Positions 11,361-22,615 of a DNA stretch of 64,000 nucleotides are shown in pieces. The stretch spans positions 140,474-204,473 of the forward strand of contig JADLZK010009033.1 of the NCBI GenBank assembly GCA_015847255.1, given 5' to 3'. The DNA comes from Hyparrhenia diplandra. Taxonomy: Eukaryota; Streptophyta; Magnoliopsida; Poales; Poaceae. The translations under genes were made by a program, and so were the position numbers. The stretch's first letter is position 1, and each line of letters starts with the position of its first letter. The notes beneath the pieces were generated by a model. It had not been told where the DNA came from. It saw only the letters and a list, made by a program, of their open reading frames with translations, and made no database searches.

Positions 11361-14300
11361 CCCCACTACGCCACAACACTGAATCACTGATAGAACGTCT
11401 GACGCTAAAATTTTTCTTTATCGATGGATGATCTGACGCTAAACATTACTAAGAGAAGATCTGACGCGAAATCCTTGTTTACCAATGTGCTATCTGACAC
11501 TATAGATATGTGTCGACCTATCTGACGCTAAAATTATGTACAACATCACACTATCCGACGCAAAAAAAAAAAAAAGTGGGCCAATGTAACTTGAGCTGGC
11601 GACTGATATTGGGCTCCCGTGCCTAGTTTACCCGGTGCAAATTTTGGCCTGGCCCACGTTATTGGGAAACCCTAGACGTTCGTCATCCCCGCCTCCTGAT
11701 TCCAAATCGCCGCCGCCCTCCCACCTCTGACCCTGGCCCCCTCCCACACCGCGCCGCCCTCCCTGCAGGAACCCCCGCCGCCGGCCCCTGCTCCCACATC
11801 TCCCGACCCCAGCCCCTTCCGTCCGCCCCTGCACTTCCAGCCCCCTCCCACACGACTGCCTGGAGCATTGGACGGAGGAAGACGCGCCCGCCCTGCTCCC
11901 AGGATAAGCCGCATCTCTCCCCTGCCCCCGTGCTCACTTCTTCCCCCAGTCGGTGGCGGCTAGGTTTCAACATCTGCCGCGAGCTCACTGTCCCGGTGGT
12001 GGATCTGCAGCGCCCCTCTTCTCTTCTCCTTCCTGAGCCCGCCCCCTTGCAGCTTTGCCATGGATGTTGCAGCTAGTGACCACGGTAACCCAACGCAGGA
12101 CCTCAACATCCCCCTTTCCCTCCTCTGTTGGTTACGTTTACATCTTGCAGTACTGGTTTCGATTTGCTTGTATGATGTGTGAATCCCCTGTGATGCTTGT
12201 ATGACATGTGAATTCGATTTGCAAGTTTCAAGACCCTAGCCACAGATCTGCTCACTCCCTTGCATCCCACCCCATGTTTGCCCTGTTGTGTTTGCTCAGA
12301 TTTATGACTCGATTTGTTCAAATTAGTTCTCTCTGTAACACTGTCAGTGCTTAAGCACTTGACCTGTTTGTCTGTGTTTTTTTTTCTACTGAGTCCATGA
12401 AATTGATCTCTGAGGCCAACTAATTGATGAGATGTGTTGCATTGTGGCCTTTATTTAATCTGAGCAATCGGTTGGCCAATGATTAATATGTTCATTATGA
12501 TTAAGGACACATTATTACTTGTCTATAACTGAATTTGCATAGAGTAGTCAATGATATATGAGCACTATTGTTAGCCAAATAGAGTTTAGTAAAAACTTTT
12601 AACTTCAGCTTTGCTGTTTGCTTGCCTTGGTTCAGTACGTAGCAGTAGTGCAGTACGGCTATAGGTAAATTTCAGATTTATTGGCTAATTTGGATAAATT
12701 TTGTACAGCTTTATTAGCTATTTGCATGACTATTGTTTGGACATCTCAAATAAATATGCTTAGAAAAATAAGCATATTTTTTTGGACATCTATTGTCAGC
12801 CGCGACTTGTGGGCAATAAAGGTGTATTTGGTTAATTATCTACCTACTGCTTGATGTATTTTTTTAGTACTGTATATGCTGTTGATTTAAGCGTGCTATT
12901 GCCCTTGATGTGAGCCTGAATTGGCCAATTCACCCTCATTTGCATCTGCGGCTCTAGTCATGTAGCAGTAATAGAATGTCTGCCTCACGTTTATTACTTT
13001 TTGTCAGCCTGCATTAAAATTTAAACTTCAATTTCGGCAAGTGACTGTTTGGTTTATCCATTGTTTTTTTTTTTTTTTTTTGATAAAACTGTTAACTTCA
13101 AATATGTAGTACTAACTTATAGGAATAATGCATGTTACTGTGGGTGAGCAATTAAATAGCTGAGAACTCATGCTATTATTTAATGAATGTTGTTTAAGTT
13201 TTATGCTGCCACCATATGGAACATTCTAATTAGATGTTAAATGTTACAGTGAGTCCCCATGTATCTAGCTATCATATAGAACTTAATAATTGCAGGAACA
13301 TATATTGACTAGCTGACGGGTTCCTCACTTGATTTTTTCAATCTCTATGCAGATGCCACTGAGCAAGAGTTAGCTAGCCACTACAGCCTGCTGCAGTTGT
13401 TGGGACAGTCACTGAGCAAAAAGGTTATGCTGAATCTTACTGCTCCTTCAGATTATTAAGTTTGCCTCACCAACTTCTGTTGGAGCTGACTGCATTGACC
13501 CTGTTTGTAGCTTGGTTGAACAATGGTGGTGCCACTACATAAATTCGAATTTTGTAGTGTGCAGCTACAAATTCAGCTTGCTTTTATTTTTCTGAAACCG
13601 TTGAAGCAATGGCATGTATTATTGCCTATGTGTTCTTTTTTATCCAATTTCTCTGTGATCTTTCCTGCTTCCCATAGCTTATAGTTGTATTTTTGTTTCT
13701 TAGAATTCACCTAGGTAATGAGATCATTTAACTTATAAGTCAGACTTTGGTGTGATTATATCCATGTAGCCCTTCTTCAGACTTTGCACATGCAGTAGCC
13801 TTTCCTGTCATTCATTTTGCTTGAGTAAAATTATGTTTTTTTTGTTCCTCCTTGTGTGACAATGTTGAACTGTACCAAGAACCACAAGGATAAGTAGACT
13901 CTGAAGATGAATCTTGTTACAGCTGAGGCAGAGTTATATCAAAAGCACTCATATATGTCGCCGAGATTCTTGTGTTTACCTGAGTGGCTTGCTAACCAAT
14001 CATTTGTTTTATTGCCTGTTCTTGTTGAAGGTCATCACATTGAGGAGAACAAGGTTCTTGCTGAAGAGAGCATAAGGTTGTTGTGTTTGTCAGAGAAAGA
14101 GTGATGGCACCTGTATGAAAGAAAGAAATTGTCATGTACATCCACCAAGGTAAATAAATAAATTTTGTTGGAGAAAGTGATGGCTTTGTTGTCTGATGCT
14201 GCATATTATCCATTTAATCTGATCACAGTGAACAAACATTGTTCTCTTATATAATGCCCCCTAGGTTTCTTTCAAGAAATAAATACTAGTGGGCCCTTAT

Positions 14301-15766
14301 TCTTTAAGCTAAATTATTTACTGTGTTTTTAACTAAATGTTCTGATGCCTAGGTAATAAGCTTAGAGAATTGTAAACATAATGCTTCTCCTATTTGCTGC
14401 AAAAATACTATAAAGTGGCAAAATGTGGTGCACAGCCAAGCAACTGTAGCCCTGCAAAGAAGTGCAGCCAAGCAGGTTGATACTCTTGGTTAGTCTTTTT
14501 GAACCTCCATGTAGACAGTATATGCTGCAGCTAGTTCTGCATGTAGCTTTGTGTCTTTCTGGTAGTTTCATGTTGTAAATGAGTAGATGTGTCCTTCAGC
14601 CTAAATTCACACTTGACTTCACATCTTTTTCCTTCATCAGTGATGGGCATCAAATTCTAATTATTGGTACTTCTGCAGATAAAGCTAAGAAGCTGGGCAT
14701 CAAATTCTTCTCAGCTAGTAGCAAAATTCAGTATGAAGGTATGGAAATCCTGATGATAAGTACTACTTCTTCATAGATAAATTTTTATTCATCTAAACTA
14801 TCTTGTTGAACCCTAGTGCAAGCAAGTAAAAGCAATAGATATCTAATTTGCATGCGTCTGTATGGCAACATTAGCTTGAGTAGCACAAGTGTTAATTAAC
14901 TAGCTAGACGATTTGTTAACTTGTTTATATAAACTGAACCTATTTATTTGTAGATATATAAATTGAACCTGTTTTTCTATCAGCATGTTTACATTTGGTT
15001 GATAACAAACTTGTATTGTACAACAACTTTACATATTTTCTCTACTTGCATAATGATATGGTTATATTTTTTTCAGGAAGTGCCGAGCACAAGTCTTTGG
15101 CTTGAGTTCCTAGAAAATGGTTCTCCACACATAACTTGATGGATGTGCTCTGTTGTTGGCATCCATTGATTTTGTTTTTTAGTTTGTAGAAATGATTGTG
15201 TGCACAAACCTTACTACCTTAGTATCTCAAACACAAACTACTAGCCTTTTGAGATGTGCTTTCATGTAATTTTTTGGGGCCTGACCTTTGTTAGACAATA
15301 AAACCGTGTGCAAGACAATGTATATTGGTATATATGTATATGAGTTGACCTCCATGTGATGTATGTGTGTGTATCTTTATGTGATGGACCTTAAGTTTGA
15401 AAGCTGGGTATCATGTGTGATACTTTCTAATTGTTTTTTTATTTTTGCATATTTATGTAGTCTGTCGGACAATCCGACGCTATAAATGCTTTGGCTGTTG
15501 GATGATCTGACGCTATATGTATGCTAACAGAGTATCTGATGCTAAAGAAGAGCAATGGACGGTCTGACGCTAAAAAATTCACAGCAACCGACTGTCTGGC
15601 GCTATAAGTCTGGTCCGACGCTAAAGAGTTTTAGCGTCAGGACTTACAGCGTCAGCTGAAGTCTGACGCCTATATATGTTCTCGGGGGTCAGATCATCGA
15701 CGCTATATGTGGCTTCTACGGCGTCGGACCATCCGAGGGTAATTGGGGTGTTGTGGTGTAGTGCCC
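11361..15766 (+). mobile_element. Non-autonomous CACTA transposon, 4.4 kb, CCC duplication
   Basis: The element is 11364-15763. Termini CACTACGCCACAACAC and (reverse complement) CACTACACCACAACAC differ at one base, and CCC flanks both ends. Subterminal arrays of TCTGACGCTAWA-like motifs occupy about 11395-11575 and 15465-15720, as expected for transposase-binding repeats. No transposase is recognisable in the interior, which instead looks like a GC-rich leader followed by AT-rich intron-like sequence. Confidence 0.93.
11640..14104 (+). pseudogene. Gene-like segment inside the CACTA element
   Basis: A GC-rich leader (about 11640-12060) precedes an ATG at 12060 (MDVAASDH) that ends at a good donor, CACG|GTAACC. 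A candidate second exon begins after CTATGCAG near 13353 and reads in phase as DATEQELASHYSLLQLLGQ before another donor-like AAG|GTTATG. Later exons are uncertain; an open frame at 13907-14104 may be one. I do not recognise the protein. It could be a captured host gene fragment or a remnant of the element's own gene. Confidence 0.35.
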
Positions 15767-17008
15767 GACGGGCGACTTCGGGGCGTCGGCCGGCCGGCGC
15801 CCAACCCAACCCTCTCCCCGCCTCCCGGGCCGCCCGCCTTTTGTTGTGGCGGTGGCCGGCGCGCCCTCAAAGGGGTCGCCGCCGCCCTTCCACCCTCCCC
15901 TACCCCCCCCTCCTCCCTCCCCCTCGACCTTACTCCGGTGGCGCTTAGGGTGGTCTCGGGGCGGCTGGCCGGCAAATCTAGGCCCCTGTGGACGGGATCT
16001 AGCGGTTGGCGCCCTCGCACCCCCCCCCCCTTCATCCGTCGCCGACGTGACGTAGTGGGTGGCCATGGCGGGCTCCACTCCGGCGTTAAAAGGTCCCTTG
16101 TGGTTTTTGGTAATTGAGTGACAACATTAGGTGAACTAATAATGTGTGAATGAGATAATACACAGGAGATTAGTTCACATAAGATGACGCAATGAATGAG
16201 CTTTATTGCATATGAAACATGACATGGAGTCATGTGACCAAGGTGGTGAAGATCAAGACAAGACTTGGCTTGATGGACCGGTTGCAAGTGTGAAGGGCAA
16301 GTCGAGCGGTGAAGCGATGGACCGCGAGGCGGTGAAGCTTGGGCAAGACTTGGCGCCGACGGACCGACGCAACGGTGAAAAGCAAGTGAGGTCAAGATCG
16401 ATGGACCAATAGTGTCACGTGATGATATGAAGTGGATCATATCATTTGGTGATCGTGTTGGTGCATGTGTTGCATTGGCACTTGGAGATGGAGCGGAATG
16501 GAAATGCGCAAGGCAAAGGTATAACCTATAGGGCATTTCATTTCGCCGGTCATAGGTGCTTAGAGAAGTTTATGACCGGGTTTAGGATAGATGGCCGTAC
16601 TATCAAGAGGGGCAAACTTGTTTGCATATCGGTCATCTAGTGCCACTTGAGCGATCTAACTTTTTGCGATGTGTTAGGATCGAAAGTGGCGTGGTAAGAG
16701 CTAACCCGTTCTTTGAAATGATTGTGAAAATGCTAACACACATGCACATGGTGATGTACACTTGGTGGTGTTGGCACATTTGCAAAGGCGGCGATGGTTT
16801 GCAGGGTTGAGTCGGGTTTGGAAACCGCTCATCCTCCCGCCGAACTTGCGAGGCGGGATTCGGCGCTTTCAAGAAAATGAGATGCATATTTTCGTTCAAG
16901 GCGCCGGATGCAAGTTGGTGGTGAAAACATGCTATCCCTCGTGCTCAAGTTGGTATACTTGATTGGGTAGCATGTCGAAGCAAAGGTGACGGAGTTTCGC
17001 AGCTCAGA

Positions 17009-17284
17009 GGCGACCGGACCCGGTGACCGGACGCTCGACCGGAAGCACGCGGATCTGACCGGACGGTCCGGTCGGTGAGTCCGGTCAGGATTTCCAGTAA
17101 GCATGTTTTCGGGGTCGGTGTCGGGGATCGACCGGACGCATGCACCGGAAGCATGGACCGGACGCTTGAGCAGGCTGCCAGTCGTGGGGCCAAGGACGTT
17201 GTCCTTTGTGACCGGACGCGCTGTTGGGGGCGACCGGACGCTTGACCGGACCCGCTGATGAGTCCGGTCGGTGCGTCCGGTCGA
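17009..17284. repeat. GACCGGACG-rich repeat block in the LTR
   Basis: The core ACCGGACG or its complement CGTCCGGT recurs more than ten times in about 275 bp with irregular spacing. It lies just upstream of the LTR TATA box and could be an enhancer-like array (inference). Confidence 0.7.
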
Positions 17285-17332
17285 CGCGCAGGAAATGGAT
17301 TTTTCCTCCCAACGGCTCTATTTGGCTTGGGG

Positions 17333-17342
17333 CCTATATATA
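17333..17342 (+). promoter_or_regulatory. Putative LTR TATA box
   Basis: TATATATA follows GGGGCC inside the solo LTR, in the orientation of the element. It is plausible as a core promoter by position; no start site can be shown. Confidence 0.45.
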
Positions 17343-19149
17343 CTTGTCATGGTCGGCCGTGGCAGGTTGCTGAGCACACTTGGGCCTTGGTGGCTTGTGT
17401 TGTGGTGCTTGAGAGCCCTCCCACTCACTTGTGATTGATAGTGTTCATCCAAATCAAAGTGAGGAGTGATTCTAGTGCATTCGCGTTGAGAGATCGCATT
17501 CGTGGCACTAGGTGATCGTGTTGCAAGCCGGTGTGCTTGTTTCTCTTGGAGGTTGCCACCTCCTAGACGGCTTGGTGGCAAGAGACTTCGTGAAGCACGC
17601 AACGAAGATTGTGCGGTGCTCCGAAGGAGGATTTGTGAGAGGTTCGTGCTCACCTCGCGGGGATCGCGAAGAGCGACACTACTAGAGCGTGTCGGTGAGT
17701 ACCTTCCTTGTGCGTGTGGTGTCTTGCGGTGCCTTGAGAGGCTCACTTGAGAGTGGTGTCTTGTGGTGCCTTGCGGGGCGTGCCTTGAGGGGCAAGTGAT
17801 CGGAGAATCACACCGAAGAACCATCTAGGTGAAACACCAAAGGAACCACCCAAGGTGTTGGTCGACACAACGAGGAGTAGGGGAAGTTGGCAAGCTTCCC
17901 GATACCTCGGTAAAAAATCACCGGTGTCAACTTGTCTACTCTTCTCGGTGGTTTGCATTCTCCAAATCACAAGCTTTGTATTTATATTCATATATACCTT
18001 GTGCTTGTGCTTGTGGAGTAGCTCTTGCAATTACTAGCTTGTGTAGCTTGTTTAGTTGCATTGCTTAGTTTGCGTAGCTAAGTAATTTAAGCCTTTGGGT
18101 TAGACGTGTGTCGCCTTGTCCTTAGTGCATCTAGTGAGCTTAGGTTGGCTTTGTGCTTTTGCTCATTAGAATTGTGTAGGAGCTCACCCTTGTTTGAAGT
18201 ACTAGTGCATAGGTTTGTGTGACCTTGCTATAGAAACGGTTAGGAGCTCAAGCTAGGCTTATCACCTCATTTGCTTTGTATAGGATCTTTTGTGAGGTGA
18301 TTTAGAGTCATAGCTAGAGGGGTGAAGTCTTGGCTAAACGAATAGTTTCAATTCCGCATTATATTTGTTTAGCCGGCGCAATTAGTTTTAGAAAGGACTA
18401 TTCACCCCTCCTCTAGTCCCCATCTCGACCTTACTGGCGTCCAGTCCGGGTAGCGGCCTGGCCGGATCGAGCCCTTATGTCTGGATCTGCCGCCCGACGC
18501 CCCCCAACCTCCCGCCGCGGCGCCCGACAAAGCCGGGCGCCATGGCGTCTAGGCGGCCCCGGTGGCGGCGACTTGTGCATGGTTGTGCATAGCGGTGGCG
18601 GCGTTGTCCATCCTTGCTCGGAAGGGCCGGGCGCGGGGGTGGCGGGCTTCGCGGGGGTGAGCGGCGATGCGGGCGGCGTGGCCGGATCGTATGTCGTCTT
18701 GCACCATGGTGGTGTGGGCGGGCTGCTCTAGCGGTTGCCATCGACGCCATGGTGGCGTGGATGGCGACGACTTCGCTCGTCTCATGGCGTGACTTGGATG
18801 CATGGAGATGCGGGCGAAAGCTCAGCCCGACGTGGTCGGGCGGACGTCGGCGACGCCTTTGGCGCCGCACCCTTCTTGAAGGTGACGTCTTCGAGTCTCA
18901 TACTCGCCACGGCGCCAATTTTCGGGCGAAGGCCTCGCCTTAGCTCGCCCGGCGGCGATGGCATCCACGGCGTCACCGCCCTTCTTGAAGGCATTGCGAA
19001 GAATCTCTACGGCCCGCCGCTCCTCCTACGTGGTCGCTATGGTCGCCTTGCTCGCTTGTCGCACCTATCTCGCGCTTCATGTTTCTCCTCACCGGGGTTT
19101 GTCTAGCTAGTGATTGTTGTAGCCATAGCCGCGTGGTCGCTTTTGCGGG

Positions 19150-19425
19150 AGATGCTTTGTTGCCGAGGTGTTCTTCATTGCTTGGGGCGATTGCTTTGCC
19201 GCCGGTGTATCTTCGTAAATCCTCCTCGCCGTGGTCCTAAGGGCTTTGCCCTTAGTGACTCGGAGGAGCTCCTCCGCAGATGCTTTGCCGCCGAGGTGGT
19301 TCCAGGTGGGACGCTTTGCCACCGAGGTCGCCGTCTTTCTAGCGGATGCTTTGTCGCCGAGGTTGGTTGGACGGATGCTTTGCCGTCTAGAGTTCTAACG
19401 GATGCTTTTGCCACTGTTGCTGTCT
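19150..19425 (+). repeat. Degenerate GGATGCTTTGCCGCCGAGGT repeats
   Basis: The motif GATGCTTTGYCGCCGAGGT or close variants recurs at least five times at irregular 40-60 bp spacing within retroposon 1, near its 3' end. The open frames here are products of this repeat. Confidence 0.6.
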
Positions 19426-19514
19426 CTGACTCTGATCGCTGCTGGCTACCTAGGTGTTGAGTTTTCTGTTGTATTTGGTTCAGCTTGTTGTTGTATGGTA
19501 GAGGGTGCGCCCTA

Positions 19515-22148
19515 CCCCCCCTAACATCCCGGATATTAAAAAAAATAATTAAAATTTAAAACATGATCATCATCATATGTAATTATCAAGTATCATGGCA
19601 ACAATGCATTTCATGTTTCAATTCTATCATATGAATGTTGCATATGCCATGTTTCATTTATTTCATGAAATGCTATTTATGTTAATAATTAAGGTTTTGG
19701 TGAATTAATAAATTTACTTTTCATGATGAATAAACTTTTCAAATTTTTATTCCGTGAGTTGGTGTGATGCTTGAGCTTTAAAATAATGTTAATGGTTGTG
19801 GTGTTTGAATATGTTTGTTTACTAATTAAATACCGAATTTAGAAATGAAATAAGTATTAATCCTAATTTTAAATTTAAATTTGGAAAACCTACTTTCAAA
19901 AAATAATGAGAATTTGGTGATGGTCCAAGAAGCAAATTTGTAGAACATAAAATTTTGAACAACTCTTATGTTGGGAGTTTTCCAAGTTACAGTATGGATT
20001 TGGGAGATATTTGATGAAGAAGGAAGCAAGACGTACTAGTACACTATTTCGAGAAACAGCCGTAGCTGCCACCTACGTGCTTGCCTGCCTGCTCACACCG
20101 CCGCCGCTTCCAGAGAATTGCCACCTCCTGTTTCGTCGTGGCAGCACCAAGTCGAAGCTGGACATCCTGAAGCCTATCCATCATGCTATAAGGACCAGAG
20201 CCGGCCGTCGTCTTATTCTTTCCTCCCCTTGCTGCTCCGCCGCCAGGCCGTCTCGCTTGCCGGCAAAGTCTGCCGTCGCAGCGTCACTACCGCCCGATTC
20301 CTCCTGCACCCGGCTGCGCCACCTCGATGTGCATCGTTTCATGGTAGTTGTGCCGTCCGTCCCTGCCGGAATCGGCTGCGCGCCGGAGTTCCTTTAGCGG
20401 TGATCCGCCATGGCCACCGTGGTCACCTCGCCGTGGACAACCATCTCCAGTTCACTTTCGTTCAAGACGTCCTCGCCCTAGCGTTTCCCATCTCACGCTG
20501 CAACTCCCGCGCCCATCCTCCAACCCCTACCACCATCGGAGCAGCACGTGCAGCGGCCGCCGCCGGCCCGACCGCTGCAGACGCCGCGTGCACGCGTGGC
20601 CAGAGAGCCACAAGCCACCTCCGGCCAAGCTACAGGCACCTACAGGTGCGGTCCGATGCCTCCATGCTCCCCCTGCCACTCCCTCTCCGTCAACAAGCAT
20701 CACGGTGGCCGGAATCGACGTTTCCCCGAGTTCCTCTGTTCCCAAATCGCGACCAGGGACTCAGGCTGAGAAGAAAAGCTTTGCCAGGGGCCTAACTGCA
20801 TAGCTGGTGACTCAGGTGAATAGTGGTGCACAGTGCAGTTTCTCTTTTTCCTTTTCAGATTATATGCTGATTTTGTTATTTTCATATCTATTTATTGGTG
20901 CACGATAAAATTATTGAATTTATTCTGTAGCCTTGTTATATGATGCTCTTTCATGGAAAAATATTAGTTAGCCATAATCAATAGTTTTGGTATGAGATAA
21001 AAATACCTCTTTTAATTAAGAAATGCAGCTTCCATGATTTTTGTAGGTTAAAATAAATATCTGATGATCATGAAACTTCCTGTGTATCTGTTTTATGCTC
21101 GTATCAACCTTCACAGAAAGTTTGGGAATAATTTGATGATGTTTAAGTATATCCTTAATTATATGCCTTAATTATTAGTTAATGATTATCAAATTGATTA
21201 GCATAAATCGTAATTTGATTTGGATGGATTTTGGAGTTGATTGTAGACCTGGGAACGTGATCACCTCTGTTGTTCCTCGGCACTGGCTTAGTTGTCGTGA
21301 TGCTCATAATGAACTTGTGGTAAATAACTAAAGTGTTTTATGCTCATTTACTTGTTCCTGCATCGCGAAGGAAAGTTGTAAACTTTCATAAGTTGTTTAA
21401 AGTTCTTTTATGCACTTGTATGCTTTTCATCATGCATCGTGGCATGCATTACGTTATGTTAAGCAATGCATCATGTGTTACATGTAAGTAAACGAGAAAG
21501 AGAAAGGTTGGAAGTTGCAAGTACCAAGCGTGTGATGCTTTGGTATCGTCGGAACTAAGGCAAGTGCATGACGAATCTTTGTTTGGAATTTACACCTATT
21601 ATTCAAGTTTTTCTTTGCTTTCCAATGTTCAAGTATTATGTTTCTGGTTCAAGTTCAAGTTTCTTGTTCATGAGATTCAAGTTTCAAGTTTCCATTTCAA
21701 TTCAATTGCGGTGCGGTTTATCAGGAGGTGCAATTTGGTTCTTATATTCAGGTGCCGTGAGTAAGTGCTGGCTCCACTTGCTCGGCTTTACCGGTAAATG
21801 CTAAGGAGTATTCAAGTGCTGTCCGTTTCAGACGGAAACTATTGTTTATTTGCTATTCTAGTAATTTGTTCTGGATTCTCATGAGAGAACAGTTCTTTCG
21901 GTTCTTAATGTACTTTGCCTGAGTGTTTTTACTCACCCTTATGTTCATTTGGTTTTTAGGTGCTAAACCATCACGACTTGCATGGGAACCGCATGGGGGC
22001 GGGAGTAGCACCATCATCACAAGTCCTCACTTTTCGTTTACAAACGCGTAATCTTTTACATAGCAGCTGTAATAGGTTTGTTTTAGTCTTAGTGAATGTG
22101 TTGAGGAGTAGCCCCGGTGGTGTTTCTAGCAGGGGCGTTACACCCCCC
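19515..22148 (+). mobile_element. Solo LTR (about 2.6 kb), Ty3-like
   Basis: The LTR-like sequence runs from TAACATCCCGGATATTA (about 19521) to GGGGCGTTACA (22142), within runs of C that could hold a CCCCC duplication. Ends of the type TGTAACACCCC...GGGGCGTTACA are typical of chromovirus-like Ty3 LTRs; the left TG appears lost. No gag or pol lies inside. The 2.6-kb LTR includes the GC-rich block around 20040-20800, whose long frames have no recognisable domain. Confidence 0.65.
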
Positions 22149-22279
22149 ACCGGTTTCTTGCTGTTTGTCTGCATTGTACTGTGGGACCCATCAGGTGTAT
22201 CCTTTGTAATTTCTCACTTCTCTTAATGAAACACGTGCCAATGCACGATTTCGAAAAAAAATAAATATCATGGCATTTT

Positions 22280-22615
22280 GTGGTATCCATGCATCTGTAC
22301 AAAGGAATAGGTGTCTGTTTGTGCTATACATGGTGATCCACTTCTTGGCGTGGTGGTGTAGGTCTGGTAGCTCCATTGAGTTGACCTTCAACGAGACGTG
22401 TCGACATTGACCAACTCAACATTGATGCCATGTCCTGCTGACTTACATAGTGGTTTTTGGGTTGAGTAAATAGCTTACTGAATTTGTGGTAATGGTTAGT
22501 GACTAGAATCAGAACAGCGACGAGGTGCTATGAAACAAGAAGAGCAACATGCTATTCTGATATGGACATGTATGACAACTGATTTTCATTGGCCATCAGC
22601 TGCTTTGATGTCTGC
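22280..22615. other. Native spacer between retroposons 1 and 2
   Basis: About 340 bp that would have been continuous with 11301 and with 25516 before the two retroposons arrived. No coding sequence is convincing. Confidence 0.4.

Larger units (their letters stand above)
16082..18440 (+). mobile_element. Solo LTR (2.35 kb), probably Ty1-copia, GGCGT duplication
   Basis: The LTR-like sequence 16087-18435 begins TAAAAGGTCCCTTGTGGTT and ends near CTCGACCTTACT, close to the TGAAAGG...CCTTTCA termini of a large-LTR family common in grasses. GGCGT flanks it at 16082-16086 and 18436-18440. Arrays of GACCGGACG-type motifs at about 17010-17280 and a TATA box fit a promoter-bearing LTR. No internal domain or second LTR is present, which points to unequal recombination between two LTRs. 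Confidence 0.75.
11302..22279 (+). mobile_element. GC-rich retroposon 1, about 1.6 kb, expanded by three nested insertions
   Basis: A perfect 17-bp direct repeat AAATATCATGGCATTTT sits at 11302-11318 and 22263-22279. The right copy follows an A8 tail, and the tail is preceded by a LINE-like 3' end (TTAATGAAACACGTG). Subtracting the CACTA element (11364-15763) and the LTRs at 16087-18435 and 19521-22142 leaves about 1.56 kb: 11319-11363, 15764-16086, 18436-19520 and 22143-22262. The remainder is very GC-rich with no reverse transcriptase motifs. This is the product of target-primed reverse transcription, mobilised in trans (inference). Confidence 0.8.

Noticed and set aside
16206..16412. A small gene in the solo LTR
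   Set aside because: The frame lies inside the LTR and shows no domain or conservation beyond the repeat.
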